A stretch of 37,966 bases of DNA from Brevibacterium sp. S22 (GCF_004745485.1 NZ_RHFG01000032.1:1-37966); one strand, 5' to 3'; shown: positions 14,048 through 23,629, numbered from the stretch's first letter. Made by a program: numbers and translations. Notes: generated from the letters alone by a model not told the origin.

Positions 14048-15550
14048 ATGAGCACGCGATTCACCACCAACAGCAGCGAAGATCCGAACCTCAGCTCGAC
14101 CTCTTGTTACTCCGCACACCGAGCAATGCCGACCCGTCGCCTCGCTGCGCTGACCACCGCCGCCGCGGTCGGTCTCACACTCGCCCTGAGCACAACGGCG
14201 GCGCCTGCACACGCCGACCACGCCACAGACCTGGTTCCGCAGACGGACCAGGAGGCTCAGCAGCTCGTCAAAGATCGAGAAGCCGAGGATCCCGATGTCC
14301 TCAACACGAGCAACGTCCCCGAGGGGGTGAGCGTCGAACAGGCCCGCAAGGCGGTCGAGAAGTCTGACGAGATCACTCCCGCCGACGTCGAATACTCCGC
14401 AGCCCAGGAAGATCTCCCCGCATCCGGTGTGCCCGAAGACTTCTACGAGACCCCGGGTTCACTGCCGGATGAGGACGGCGCAGTGCTCAAGCAGGCCGAC
14501 TCGGAGTTCTACCTCGACCCCGTGAAGCTCATCAAGCATGACGCGAAGTCGACAGCCTTCATGTACAAGACCACAGATGAAACGGGCCAGGCACGAGCGG
14601 CGACAGCAACTCTGCTCACCCCGAAGGGCGCAAGCGGCCAGGCCGACGATGCCGTGGTCATCTCGCCGGGCACCCAGGGCATCGCCGACAAATGCGCGCC
14701 CAGCCGGCAGATGGGAATGGGCACGGAGTACGAGGGCATCTCGATCGCCTCGGCGCTGGCGGCGAAGCACCCGGTCGTCGTCGTCGACTACATGGGACTC
14801 GGCACCGAGGGAGATCACCACTACCTCAACCGCACCGAGGAGGGGCGCTCCGTGCTCGACGCCGCACGTGCGGTCCAACAGGTCGACGACGGTCGCATCG
14901 ATGCGGACACGAAGCTGCAGCTGCGCGGATACTCGCAGGGCGGACATGCCACGACGTCGGCACTGGAGATCAAGGATGAGTGGGCGCCCGAGCTCAACAT
15001 CGCCTCCGCCTCGGCGGGTGCGGTGCCCACGGATCTGTACAAGACCGTCTCCGGGCTCTCGAGCGTCTACACGGCCTTTGCGCTCTACGGAGTCGACTCC
15101 TTCGCTTCGCAGGCCGACATCGATCTCACCGAGTTCCTCAACGAGAAGGGGCAGAAGACGGTCGCCGAAACCTCGAATCAGTGCACCATCGAGGCCCTGC
15201 TTTCGACCGCGTTCACGGATACGAAGTCGCTGACGAAGGACGGCCAGTCCCTCCAGGAGATCGTCGAGGAGCGGTTCATGGATGTCGCCGACAAGCAGAA
15301 GCTGGGCCAGGCGCCCGTGCCCGACGTCCCGTTGCTGGTCAACCACAGTCACCTCGACGATGTCATCCCCTTCGAACAGGGCAAGGAACTCGCGGCGACG
15401 TGGTGCCGGGCCGGTCACAAGGTCGCCTTCGAGGACAATCTCGGGCCGACTCACATCGGCGGCTACGTCGCCTCGGTCCCGCGCATCGAGGTCTTCACCA
15501 CCCGTACGTTCGCCGGCAAGGCTCCGCTCGACAGCTGCTGGAGGCTGTAG
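14048..15550 (+). CDS. Secreted lipase/esterase, LIP family
   Basis: A 500-residue exported alpha/beta hydrolase resembling the secretory lipase (LIP, Candida CAL-A-like) family that cleaves triacylglycerols and other esters. A long n-region is followed by a signal peptide: MPTRRLAALTT, a hydrophobic core, then a likely signal-peptidase cut after PAHA near residue 56. The triad is visible: Ser296 in GYSQGG, Asp437 or Asp438 in HSHLDDVIP, His469 in PTHIGGY. Two to three cysteines may form disulfides outside the cell. ATG 14048 has AGGA 9 nt upstream; ATG 14039 is too close to it, and ATG 14126 would give a shorter, more conventional signal peptide. A monocistronic gene with a palindrome-rich upstream region. 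Confidence 0.85.
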   Translation: MSTRFTTNSSEDPNLSSTSCYSAHRAMPTRRLAALTTAAAVGLTLALSTTAAPAHADHATDLVPQTDQEAQQLVKDREAEDPDVLNTSNVPEGVSVEQARKAVEKSDEITPADVEYSAAQEDLPASGVPEDFYETPGSLPDEDGAVLKQADSEFYLDPVKLIKHDAKSTAFMYKTTDETGQARAATATLLTPKGASGQADDAVVISPGTQGIADKCAPSRQMGMGTEYEGISIASALAAKHPVVVVDYMGLGTEGDHHYLNRTEEGRSVLDAARAVQQVDDGRIDADTKLQLRGYSQGGHATTSALEIKDEWAPELNIASASAGAVPTDLYKTVSGLSSVYTAFALYGVDSFASQADIDLTEFLNEKGQKTVAETSNQCTIEALLSTAFTDTKSLTKDGQSLQEIVEERFMDVADKQKLGQAPVPDVPLLVNHSHLDDVIPFEQGKELAATWCRAGHKVAFEDNLGPTHIGGYVASVPRIEVFTTRTFAGKAPLDSCWRL

Positions 15551-15595
15551 GGCTGAAGCGTTGAGTCTTCAGGTTTGAGCCTTCGCCACGAAGCG

Positions 15596-15645
15596 GGGTC
15601 GGAACCGGAACAGGCATGTTCACAACACTGTTTCGGCTCCGGCCC
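15596..15645. terminator. Probable terminator between lipase and amidase genes
   Basis: A 15-bp imperfect stem (15596-15610 with 15631-15645; two G-T wobbles and one mismatch) with a 20-nt loop, between two converging genes. Confidence 0.5.
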
Positions 15646-15722
15646 TCTTCATTGCTGCGGGCGCTGCGTCATCGGCGCGCAACCTGCCTTCGTCCGTGCG
15701 GAGAGCTCAGATCCCGCGCCTC

Positions 15723-17036
15723 TCAGAACCGAGCGGCGAAATCGAGCAGCGCCTGATCGCCGTGCGGCGGACCGATGATCTGGACTGAAACCGGCGGTCG
15801 GCCGACACCAGACTCGCTTCTCACCGGCAGGGTCACCGCTGGCCACCCGAGGACGTTGAACGGCAGCGAATAGCGTAAGAACTTCGCAACGGACCCGTCA
15901 TCGATGTCGTCCCAGCGGATCACGTCACCTTCGATCGCCGGGGTGACGATGAAGTCGACCTCGTCGAAGAACGAGACGGCCGAGGCCCGGAATTCTTCCA
16001 AGGCGGCCACCTGTGATCGGTACTCCGCCTCGGTGATGGACTGCCCCGACAGGATCCTCGCCCACACCCCCGGTTGGTACAGTTCTCCCTGCTCGTCGAG
16101 GTACTGCTCATGCAGCACGAAGGCTTCGTACCCGCGCACGATGTCGTAGATGGCGAGGCCGTCGTCGATGACCTTGATGAGGTCGTCCGATATCGCCGAG
16201 GTGGTCCTGAGGTCCGTGAGATTCCTTTGGGCCCAGGTCCGGGCGTCGTCGGCGAAGGCACCCGCGGAGTCGAGGAGGCCGGTGTCGAGGGTGATCGTTC
16301 CGCGCACAGCCGCCTCGCCGACCGCCGCATCGTCGCCACCCGTCACATCGCCGATCTCCTCCCCGCCGGTGATCGCCGCGAACGCAGTAGTGATCAGGGG
16401 GATCTCACGGGCGAAGAGCCCGACGGTGTCGAAGGACGGTGAGAGCGGGAAGACGGCCTCGGTCGGTATCGCGCCGAAGGTCGGCTTGAAGCCGATGACG
16501 CCCTGACACGCGGCCGGCACGCGCACGGACCCTGCCGTATCGGTCCCCACGGCAAGCGGCACCACGCCGGAGGCGACCAAGGCGGCCGAGCCGGAGCTCG
16601 ATCCGCCTGTGCACAGTGCGGGATCGATCGGATTGATCACCCGGCCGAAGGCACTCTCATCGCCGAGGATGCCGTACGAATATTCCTGACAGTTCGTCTT
16701 CGCCACCGGGATGCCTCCGGCTCGTTCGAGGAGGTGGATCACTGGGGCGGTGGCGCTCGGCTCCGGTCCGCTGCTCACCCGCGAACCCATCGTCGTCGGG
16801 AACCCTGCGACGTCGATGACGTCCTTGATCGCGAACGGCACACCCTCGAGGCGCCGAGGCGGTTCTCCCGCAGCGTTTCGTTCGGCTGATCTCTGCGTGA
16901 GCGTTCGTGCTCGATCGCCCATCGCCGAGGTGACCGCGTTGAGTTCGCGGCCGATGCCCTCGACCGCGGCTATCGTTTCATCGAGGTCCTGCGCCGAGGC
17001 GGCTCCGCGCTGTGTCGTCTCATCCACGATTCCCAT
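15723..17036 (-). CDS. Amidase-signature family hydrolase
   Basis: A 437-residue amidase-signature enzyme, hydrolysing a C-N amide bond with a Ser-cisSer-Lys triad: Lys71 (FAIKDVID), cis-Ser146 ([10 protein letters not shown]) and Ser170 ([11 protein letters not shown]). The family includes AtzF/allophanate hydrolase, GatA and many catabolic amidases. GatA is unlikely, because no gatB/gatC neighbours occur. Last gene of a minus-strand cluster, 33 bp after the DUF1345-like gene. ATG 17036 has no clear ribosome binding site, so it may be translated from the upstream ribosome flow. Likely does one of two amide-cleaving steps on the imported compound (inference). Confidence 0.88.
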   Translation of the reverse strand: MGIVDETTQRGAASAQDLDETIAAVEGIGRELNAVTSAMGDRARTLTQRSAERNAAGEPPRRLEGVPFAIKDVIDVAGFPTTMGSRVSSGPEPSATAPVIHLLERAGGIPVAKTNCQEYSYGILGDESAFGRVINPIDPALCTGGSSSGSAALVASGVVPLAVGTDTAGSVRVPAACQGVIGFKPTFGAIPTEAVFPLSPSFDTVGLFAREIPLITTAFAAITGGEEIGDVTGGDDAAVGEAAVRGTITLDTGLLDSAGAFADDARTWAQRNLTDLRTTSAISDDLIKVIDDGLAIYDIVRGYEAFVLHEQYLDEQGELYQPGVWARILSGQSITEAEYRSQVAALEEFRASAVSFFDEVDFIVTPAIEGDVIRWDDIDDGSVAKFLRYSLPFNVLGWPAVTLPVRSESGVGRPPVSVQIIGPPHGDQALLDFAARF

Positions 17037-17069
17037 CGTGTCAGACGAGCCGGAAACCGCAATGGCGAA

Positions 17070-17834
17070 TCACACGGTCACATACGACAGAATCATCGAC
17101 ACCAGTGTCGCGACGACGACCGAGTTGAAGGCGAACGCGACGATGACGTTCGTGCGCACGAGCTTCCACCCGTCGCGGGTCACCGCGCGCCCCGGCAGAG
17201 CGGCCGTCATCGTAGAGGACAATACGGCGAAGGTGAGGTAGTCACCGAACCTCCTTGGACCGCCCATGTCGAATTCCAGCTGCCGAGCATCGGCACTGCC
17301 GCCGCCTCCCAGATCGATGCGCATGAACTCGAGTGCGAACGAATAGACGAGCACAGCCCACGATGCGATGACGTTGGCCAGACCGAGCAACGCGGCGAAC
17401 ACAGCGTTCTCCTGCGATGCCGACGTGACGAGAAAGATGTTGAGCAGGAACGCAACGTAGGCGGCCATCACCGCCCAGGAGGTCGCGCCGCCCATGCTGA
17501 AGTACTTCATCCACCATCGGCGCCGGTGCGCGAGCGCCCACCGAGAATGGACCATAAGCTCGGTTTCGCTGAGCTCCTCGAGACCCAGATGGGTCCACAT
17601 GAGATAGGTGAGGGAGAACAGTGGCCAGAAGATGAGGAAGATGCCAATGAGCTCGCGAGTCAGACCGTACAGCTCGCTGTCCCCAGCACCCTCCCCAAGC
17701 GGATTGAAACCGAAGGCGAGTACGACAACGACGCTGATGATGATGGCGGGCACAGTCGCCACGTTCGCTCGCGAGTCATCGGAGAACGTCATCATCTGAC
17801 TGTGCTTAGGCCGCATGACAGGGTCCATCCTCAC
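17070..17834 (-). CDS. DUF1345-like integral membrane protein
   Basis: About 254 residues with five to six hydrophobic helices. The C-terminal part [19 protein letters not shown] followed by R-x-x-R and a last helix matches my memory of DUF1345 proteins, whose function is not known. The start is uncertain: GTG 17834, ATG 17828 and ATG 17816 are all possible and none has an ideal ribosome binding site. It lies inside the amidase cluster, 69 bp after the second amidase, so it may help transport or be a passenger. No catalytic motif is visible. Confidence 0.65.
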   Translation of the reverse strand: MRMDPVMRPKHSQMMTFSDDSRANVATVPAIIISVVVVLAFGFNPLGEGAGDSELYGLTRELIGIFLIFWPLFSLTYLMWTHLGLEELSETELMVHSRWALAHRRRWWMKYFSMGGATSWAVMAAYVAFLLNIFLVTSASQENAVFAALLGLANVIASWAVLVYSFALEFMRIDLGGGGSADARQLEFDMGGPRRFGDYLTFAVLSSTMTAALPGRAVTRDGWKLVRTNVIVAFAFNSVVVATLVSMILSYVTV

Positions 17835-17903
17835 ACCGTTTCGAAACCGTCCGGCTCCAGCCTAATCGCTTTCGGCACAGCGACCCGCGCTCACGCCGTC
17901 AGT

Positions 17904-19427
17904 TCACTCCGGCGCCAGAATAGTCCACGGCGCCAGCTGCTCAATCGCAGCAGCGACCTCGAAGGCGGCACGGTCGTCGTAGGGATGTGCGACGACCTGC
18001 AGTCCGGTCGGGATCCCGCAGTCGGCGAGCCCTGAAGGTACGTTGACGATCGGCACCCGGTTGCAGTTGTTGAACGGCATCGTCATGTGCGCCTGCCAGT
18101 AATGGTCGAGCCGGGTCCCCTCGACCACGCCGCTATCGTTCACCGCACCACCTGGGCGGCCCTCACGGCCCACTCCCCCAGCGTCGATCGTGATCCCGTC
18201 GAGGTAGCTGGCGCCTGCTTCCAAACCCGCCACCGCCGAGGTGGGGGCGAGCAGCACATCGAATCCGTCCATTGCGGCCGCGAGCTCCGCCTGGATCTGC
18301 GCCTCCATGGCGAGTCCCTCGTAGAGGCTGCGGCGTGCGGCGACCGCCTCGGCGTCGGCCATGAACTGCAGCGTGTAATCGGCCAGCGTGTCCTCGTGGC
18401 CGCGAGTCGCCGCCCGCATCGCCTTCGCCAGGAGGTTCCCGAAGTGGGTGAATGCGGTTTCGAAGATGCGCTCCGCCGTCCACGGCAGTTCGATCTCCTC
18501 GACGATCGCTCCCGCCCGCTCCAGCGCCGAGGCGGCCGCGCGGGTGTTCGCGATGATGTCCTCCCCGACAGGGAAGTCTCCCAGCCTCAGGCACAGCGCG
18601 ACCCGACGTCCGCGCAGACGGTCGACCGCCTCGGCGGAGGTGGCATCGAACCCGTCCAGCCAACCGGTCGAATCGATCGTCGCGTGGTCGCTCGGGTCGA
18701 GCCCGACCATGACGCGAGCGAGCAGTGCGGCATCGGCCACGGTGCGCGCCATCGGTCCGTCACCGCGATACCAGTCGGCGGCCAGCGGCTGCGCGCCGGG
18801 GATGCGACCGTACGGTGCCTTGAACCCGACGGTGCCGGTGAAGGCGGCGGGCAGCCTCGTCGATCCGGCGATGTCCGAGGCCGTGGCCAGCGGCCCGAAG
18901 CCGGCAGCGAGCGCCGCCCCTGACCCGCCGGACGATCCGCCCGGTGAGAGTTCGAGGTTCCACGGGTTGCCGGTCACGCCCCACATCGGCGAGTGGGTGA
19001 TGGTCGCACAGCTGAACTCGGGTGAGGTCGCTCGAGCGTGGACGAACCCGCCGGCCGCACGAATGCGCGCGATGATTGCGGCGTCGGAGCCCGCAATGGT
19101 GTCGCGCTCGTGGAGCAGTCCCTGAGTGAGGCCGCGGCCCGCGAGCGCGTGCTTCTCCTTGGCGATGACGGGAAGGCCGAGCAGCGGCTTCGTGGCGGCT
19201 GCCTCGGCGAGTTCATCGTCGATGGCGTTCGCGTAGAACTTCTCCGCCTCCCTCGCCGAGGTGACCGCCTCCTCGACGACCTCGGTGACGGCGTTGATGC
19301 GCTCATCTTCCGTGGTGATCCGGCCGATGAGAGCCTCGAGGTAGTCGACCGGGGACAGTTCCTTGGTGCGGAAGGCGGCGAGCGCCTCGGTGGCAGAGAG
19401 CGTGTGGAGGTCAGGAGCTGCGGTCAT
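17904..19427 (-). CDS. Amidase-signature family hydrolase
   Basis: A 507-residue amidase-signature enzyme with Lys90 (LPVIAKEKHALAG), cis-Ser165 (SPGGSSGGSGAALAAG) and nucleophile Ser189 (SDIAGSTRLPA). It is longer than, and only distantly similar to, the amidase at 15723, so the two are probably not a recent duplication. Start ATG 19427 follows GAGGTG 5 nt upstream; no other start in the frame is as good. It lies between the M20 hydrolase and the DUF1345-like gene on the same strand. Together these point to stepwise hydrolysis of a compound with more than one C-N bond (inference). The substrate cannot be read from sequence. Confidence 0.88.
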   Translation of the reverse strand: MTAAPDLHTLSATEALAAFRTKELSPVDYLEALIGRITTEDERINAVTEVVEEAVTSAREAEKFYANAIDDELAEAAATKPLLGLPVIAKEKHALAGRGLTQGLLHERDTIAGSDAAIIARIRAAGGFVHARATSPEFSCATITHSPMWGVTGNPWNLELSPGGSSGGSGAALAAGFGPLATASDIAGSTRLPAAFTGTVGFKAPYGRIPGAQPLAADWYRGDGPMARTVADAALLARVMVGLDPSDHATIDSTGWLDGFDATSAEAVDRLRGRRVALCLRLGDFPVGEDIIANTRAAASALERAGAIVEEIELPWTAERIFETAFTHFGNLLAKAMRAATRGHEDTLADYTLQFMADAEAVAARRSLYEGLAMEAQIQAELAAAMDGFDVLLAPTSAVAGLEAGASYLDGITIDAGGVGREGRPGGAVNDSGVVEGTRLDHYWQAHMTMPFNNCNRVPIVNVPSGLADCGIPTGLQVVAHPYDDRAAFEVAAAIEQLAPWTILAPE

Positions 19428-19491
19428 GGGATCACCTCGACGTGAGTTCGTTCGTTGGGCACGGGACGAGCGGAGCGTGGGAGCGTGCCAT

Positions 19492-20871
19492 TCATACGGT
19501 AACGCTCGACCGCGCCTCGGCGACGGAACGTCCGACCCAGACCTCACCGTCGCGGACGTCGGCGAGCTGACCGCGCACGAGTTCGCCGGTCACCGAGGTG
19601 AGCACGCGGACGCCGCGGAGCATGTCCTCATCGGTGGTGAACTCGCGTTCGCAGTGGGAGACGCCGTCGACGCTGGGCACGAACATCATCACGGCGGGCA
19701 CTCGGTGGTTCATCGCCACCGAGTCGTGGCCGGCCATCGTCTCGAGGCGGCGGATGCTCAGACCCTCGTTGGCCACGGCTTTCTCGGCGAGTTCGACTCC
19801 CTCGGGCGGGAAGTGCCGCTTGTCGCGGATGTCGAAGTCCTCGACGTTGATGGTGATGTCGTGGGCTCGGGCGATCTCGGCGATCTGCCGGCGCAGTGAG
19901 TCTCGGGCAGTTTGGACGATGGCCGGGTCGGAGGACCGGAGGTCGGCGACCATGTGGACGCGGCGGGGCACGACGATCGGCGAGTTCGGTTCGACGACGT
20001 GCTGCCCGACCGAAGACACGAGCGCTTCGTCGTCGAACTCGCCGACCACCTCGGCGACGGCGAGGACGACCTTCGCGGCTGCGACGAGCGCATCGTGGCG
20101 GTCGGCCATCGCGGTGGCCCCGGTGTGGGACTGCTCGCCGAGGACGTCGATGTCGAGCTTCTGCGTGTACCAGCTGGACTCGACGACTCCGATGTCCATG
20201 GCCTCGCGTTCGAGGATGCGGCCCTGTTCGATGTGGATCTCGGCATACGTGATCGCCTCGGGCGGAGTGTCAGTTCCGTCGTAATCGATGGCGGCGAGCG
20301 CCTCGGCGACAGAGGTGCCGGCGAGGTCGGTGACGGCGAGCATCTCCTCGAGGTCGAACAGGCCAGCGTAGACGGAACTGCCCATGATCGAGGGAGCGAA
20401 ACGGCCGCCCTCCTCGTTGAACCAGTTGACCACGGCGAGGTTGAACGTCGGCCGCTGCCCGGATTCGGCGAGCTCCTCCTTGACGCGCAGGGCTGCGAAG
20501 AGCGCGGCGATGACGCCGTATGCCCCGTCGAATCGTCCGCCCAGCGGCTGCGAATCGAGATGCGAGCCGATGAGGACATAGGGGGCGGCGCTTGTGTCGG
20601 CCGAGCCGACAGGTGAGCCGGGCACGTCAGCCGAACCGGCGGAGGCGGCGGGTACGAGCTGGAGGCAGGCGAACATATTGCCGATCGCGTCGACACGGAC
20701 CTCGAAGCCGTTGCTCTCCGCCCAGGTGCGCATCCAGTCGCGCGTCTGCTTGTCCTCGAGCGTCAGCGCCTGCCGGTCGACGCCGTTGTTGTCGGTGGCG
20801 CCGATCGTCGCGACGTGGTGGAAGGCGGTGAGGAAGGCGCTGTCGCTCGAGGGGTCTGCCTGGTGGTTCAT
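19492..20871 (-). CDS. M20-family amidohydrolase (N-carbamoyl amino acid/allantoate hydrolase-like)
   Basis: A 459-residue metallopeptidase-fold enzyme of the Zn-dependent hydantoinase/carbamoylase subgroup (AllC, HyuC-like). These cut N-carbamoyl or ureido groups and release ammonia and CO2. Metal-site motifs are present: GSHLDSQP (His104), GGRFDGAYG (Asp115), FNEEGGRF (Glu pair), EIHIEQG and, near the end, AGHDSVAM. A low-complexity Ala/Gly/Ser/Asp insert at about residues 73-96, with GSAD repeated, lies just before the first metal motif and is unusual. Start ATG 20871 follows a weak GAGAG. Follows the symporter by 80 bp, so uptake and hydrolysis are probably co-expressed. Confidence 0.88.
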   Translation of the reverse strand: MNHQADPSSDSAFLTAFHHVATIGATDNNGVDRQALTLEDKQTRDWMRTWAESNGFEVRVDAIGNMFACLQLVPAASAGSADVPGSPVGSADTSAAPYVLIGSHLDSQPLGGRFDGAYGVIAALFAALRVKEELAESGQRPTFNLAVVNWFNEEGGRFAPSIMGSSVYAGLFDLEEMLAVTDLAGTSVAEALAAIDYDGTDTPPEAITYAEIHIEQGRILEREAMDIGVVESSWYTQKLDIDVLGEQSHTGATAMADRHDALVAAAKVVLAVAEVVGEFDDEALVSSVGQHVVEPNSPIVVPRRVHMVADLRSSDPAIVQTARDSLRRQIAEIARAHDITINVEDFDIRDKRHFPPEGVELAEKAVANEGLSIRRLETMAGHDSVAMNHRVPAVMMFVPSVDGVSHCEREFTTDEDMLRGVRVLTSVTGELVRGQLADVRDGEVWVGRSVAEARSSVTV

Positions 20872-20951
20872 GGTGTTCGCTCTCTCTTGCTGGTGGAATG
20901 TGGAACTCAAGGTGGGGTTGGGCGAGCACACTCAATTCGGTGCGCTGAGAT

Positions 20952-22277
20952 TCACCCCAAACGCCCGCGGGTCTCGGGCAGCCGTGTGACGAAGATGAGG
21001 ATGAGGCAGACGGCAGCGCATACCGCCATGTAGAACCCGGGTGCCGTGTCGACTCCGGTGATGTCGACGAGCCAGGTGCCGACGAACGGTGCGGTTCCGC
21101 CCAGTGCTGCGTATGAGATGTTGTAGCTGATCGCTGCCGAGGTGAAGCGCGTCTTCGTCGAGAATCGCTCGCAGAAGAACGTGTAGCAGCCGCCGCCGTA
21201 GCAGCACAGGGCGAGCACGAAGATCGTCTGGCCGAGGAACGCCAATCCCATGTGCCCGCTGGTCACAAGGCTGAAGGCCGGCACCGAGGTGACCGCCAGG
21301 AAGATGGATCCGGCGATGAGCATGGGTTTGCGTCCGAACCGATCACTGAGGTGGCCGGCGATGGGCAGGAAGATCGTGTAGCTGGCCATGGCGATCGCGT
21401 TCGTCAGCAGAGACTGTTCGCGGCTGAGATCGCCTGTGGTCTGGATATAGGTGACGAAGTAGGCGGAGAGCATGTAGAAGCCCAGCGCCGTCACGCCGAG
21501 GACGAAGAAGACCTGGAGCATCCCGATCCAGTTCTCGCGGAATGCGTCACGGATCGGGCTGAACTCCTTCGGCCGCTCCTCCGCGGTCTTCTTGAACAGT
21601 TCCGACTCGTCGGTGCGCGAGCGGATCCACAGACCGACCGCGGAGAGGGGGAGCGCGAGGAGGAACGGGATGCGCCAGCCCCAGGACTCGAACGACGCGT
21701 CGGACATCACTGTCGAGAGCAGCAGGATGAGCCCGCCTGCGAACACGGACGGCAATGCGGTGGCGGCGAGCGTGATGTTGATCCAGAGTCCGCGCTTCTC
21801 GACGGGAGCGTGTTCGTAGACGAACGAGGGACCGCCGACCGATTCGCCTCCGGCGGAGAAGCCCTGACCGAGGCGGGCGAGGATGAGCAGTGTCGGCGCG
21901 ATCCAGCCGATCTGGTCGTAACCGGGAAGGATGCCGATGAGGGCTGTGCAGATGCCGACGAGGAAGATCGTGATGGTCAGGGTCTTGCGCCTGCCCACCT
22001 TGTCGCCGAGCGCGCCGAAGAAGAGGCCTCCGAGCGGCCGCATGACGAAGGCGACGCCGAAGGTCGCGAAGATGACGAGCAGTCCGGTGATCCGGTCGCC
22101 GTCGGGGAAGAAGTATTCGGAGAGGATGACGGCCGAGAGGCCGTAGAGGGTGAAGTCGTAGAACTCGACGAACTGGCCGATGCTGCCGCCGACGAGCACC
22201 TTCTTCTGCATACTCGTCGACGATTTTCTGCCTTCGGCAGCGGGGGCGCTGTTCTGGCCGGTGATGGGAGTGGACAT
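20952..22277 (-). CDS. MFS metabolite:H+ symporter (MHS family)
   Basis: A 441-residue, 12-helix major facilitator of the MHS type (KgtP/ProP/ShiA relatives) that imports carboxylates, betaines or aromatic acids with protons. Typical features are the N-terminal GQFVEFYDFTLYG, the loop 2-3 motif GALGDKVGRRKTL, RLGQGFSAGGESVGG in helix 4, and the second-half loop motif GHLSDRFGRKPML. ATG 22277 has AAGGAG 5 nt upstream. First gene of the amidase operon, so its substrate is probably what the M20 enzyme and amidases break down (inference). Confidence 0.9.
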   Translation of the reverse strand: MSTPITGQNSAPAAEGRKSSTSMQKKVLVGGSIGQFVEFYDFTLYGLSAVILSEYFFPDGDRITGLLVIFATFGVAFVMRPLGGLFFGALGDKVGRRKTLTITIFLVGICTALIGILPGYDQIGWIAPTLLILARLGQGFSAGGESVGGPSFVYEHAPVEKRGLWINITLAATALPSVFAGGLILLLSTVMSDASFESWGWRIPFLLALPLSAVGLWIRSRTDESELFKKTAEERPKEFSPIRDAFRENWIGMLQVFFVLGVTALGFYMLSAYFVTYIQTTGDLSREQSLLTNAIAMASYTIFLPIAGHLSDRFGRKPMLIAGSIFLAVTSVPAFSLVTSGHMGLAFLGQTIFVLALCCYGGGCYTFFCERFSTKTRFTSAAISYNISYAALGGTAPFVGTWLVDITGVDTAPGFYMAVCAAVCLILIFVTRLPETRGRLG

Positions 22278-22347
22278 CAAAGCTCCTTTGCTCAGTCGCC
22301 TTGGCGGGCGGAGTCATCACCGTCTGCCCGCGTGATGCTCGCCCTCA

Positions 22348-22413
22348 ATTGTCCCCAGCCGCCGGACATCGGTCCAACAGATACTTTTTAGTTCCGGCAT
22401 TGATCGAATCTAT
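22348..22413 (-). promoter_or_regulatory. Symporter promoter with LysR-type binding site
   Basis: On the minus strand, -35 TTGGAC (22377-22372) and -10 GACAAT (22353-22348) are 18 bp apart, putting transcription start near 22341. The dyad ATTGAT-CGA-ATCTAT (22399-22413, 5/6 arm symmetry) is centred about 65 bp upstream, the classical place of a LysR-type recognition site. Confidence 0.5.
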
Positions 22414-22454
22414 GAGCATCATCAGGCACCGCACTCGATCCCCGGCTTCTTCAC

Positions 22455-23363
22455 TCACCTTCCCAGCACTTCCCTGCTGAGTTCGCAGAAGGCCTGGCCA
22501 CGTCGGTTGAGACGCACACCTTCCGGCCAGAGGATGGCGAGGTCGATGTTCGGGAAGTCATCGCGCAGGGGAATGTCGACCGCCTGCATTCCGATATAGG
22601 TCCCCGATGACACACTCTGACTGAGCAGCGAGTACCCGTGCCCCATCGCCACGAACGAACGCAGCGTCTCATAGCCGGAGAACGAATGTCGGATCTTCGG
22701 GATCACACCGGCGATGCGGAAGAGTTCGTCGTAGTACTGCCTGGAAAACGGCAGGTCGAGTTGGATGTAGTCCTCCTCCGCAAGTTCTCGCAGGTATACA
22801 GGTTCGGGGCGGCCGCCGTTCGCCAGGCGGTGATTCTGTGAGACGAGGACATGCGGTTCGACGACGTCGATGAGAAAGGACTCGAATCGATCGGTCACCC
22901 CGAGGGTGTAGGTCAGAGCAAGATCACAGTCACCGGCGATGACCGCCCGCTGCAGCTGTTCGAGGTCGGCTTCGAGGTAGTTGACGCGCACATCCGGATA
23001 GCGCCTTTCGAACTCATTGTGGATCAGCGGCAGCCGGGTCGGCGCGATCGGCGAGAACACCCCGACCGTCAGCTGCCCGCTCAAGGATCGGGAGAGTCCC
23101 TGCGCGGTCTCGCCGAGCGCGTCGGAGGCCTCGAGGAAGTCGCTCACCTCGGCGAGGAACCGCTTCCCCGCCGGAGAGAGGACGACCGAGCGGTTCCGCT
23201 GCCGGATGAAGAGGTCGAGGCCCAGGGTCCGCTCGAGCTGAGACATCGCCGTCGAGATCGCCGATTGGGTGACGTTGAGCTGCCTCGCCGCCTCGGTCAT
23301 GTTCTCGCGCCGCGCAACCTCGTGGAAGTACCGCAGCTGCACCAGCGTGAAATCGAGTCCCAT
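22455..23363 (-). CDS. LysR-family transcriptional regulator
   Basis: A 302-residue LTTR. The N-terminal helix-turn-helix (MTEAARQLNVTQSAISTAMS, about residues 22-41) and linker helix are followed by a periplasmic-binding-protein-like effector domain from about residue 90 (GQLTVGVFSP). Length is normal. It is encoded on the same strand as, and 177 bp upstream of, the symporter operon. That departs from the usual divergent layout, but it is still the obvious regulator of the cluster. The effector is probably the imported amide or an intermediate (inference). No clear ribosome binding site precedes ATG 23363. Confidence 0.9.
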   Translation of the reverse strand: MGLDFTLVQLRYFHEVARRENMTEAARQLNVTQSAISTAMSQLERTLGLDLFIRQRNRSVVLSPAGKRFLAEVSDFLEASDALGETAQGLSRSLSGQLTVGVFSPIAPTRLPLIHNEFERRYPDVRVNYLEADLEQLQRAVIAGDCDLALTYTLGVTDRFESFLIDVVEPHVLVSQNHRLANGGRPEPVYLRELAEEDYIQLDLPFSRQYYDELFRIAGVIPKIRHSFSGYETLRSFVAMGHGYSLLSQSVSSGTYIGMQAVDIPLRDDFPNIDLAILWPEGVRLNRRGQAFCELSREVLGR

Positions 23364-23471
23364 GCACCAATCGTCCCACTGTCACCGACGAGGAGCGGTG
23401 CCCGCACGCAGCTGGCTCGGCAGGGGGTCGCGGCTGCCAACGTCGCGAGGATCGCTGTCTGGCGTTCTGCC

Positions 23472-23593
23472 GACCAGTTTTCGTCCACACCATCATGACG
23501 CAAACAGATGCCTGGACCGGGAAGTGAAGCGCCCGCGCACGAAATGTGGTGACGAGTGCACGAAAGCTGGTCACGCGCGCACGAAAGCTGGTC
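23472..23593. repeat. 21-bp direct repeats plus one inverted copy upstream of lgt
   Basis: Three copies of GCACGAAAgcTGGT begin at 23537, 23558 and 23579, a strict 21-bp period; the first copy has TG for GC in the centre. A fourth copy in opposite orientation (GACCAGTTTTCGTCC, 13/15 match) lies at 23472-23486. Two-helical-turn spacing is what operator or iteron arrays show. No coding function is likely. Confidence 0.65.
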
Positions 23594-23629
23594 CGCCCTC
23601 GCAAATACCGGATTCCCAGCCGCCGCAAA

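Noticed and set aside
23472..23593. CRISPR array reading of the 21-bp repeats upstream of lgt
   Set aside because: Repeats are short and imperfect with no unique 30-bp spacers (the period equals the unit), and no cas genes are present.
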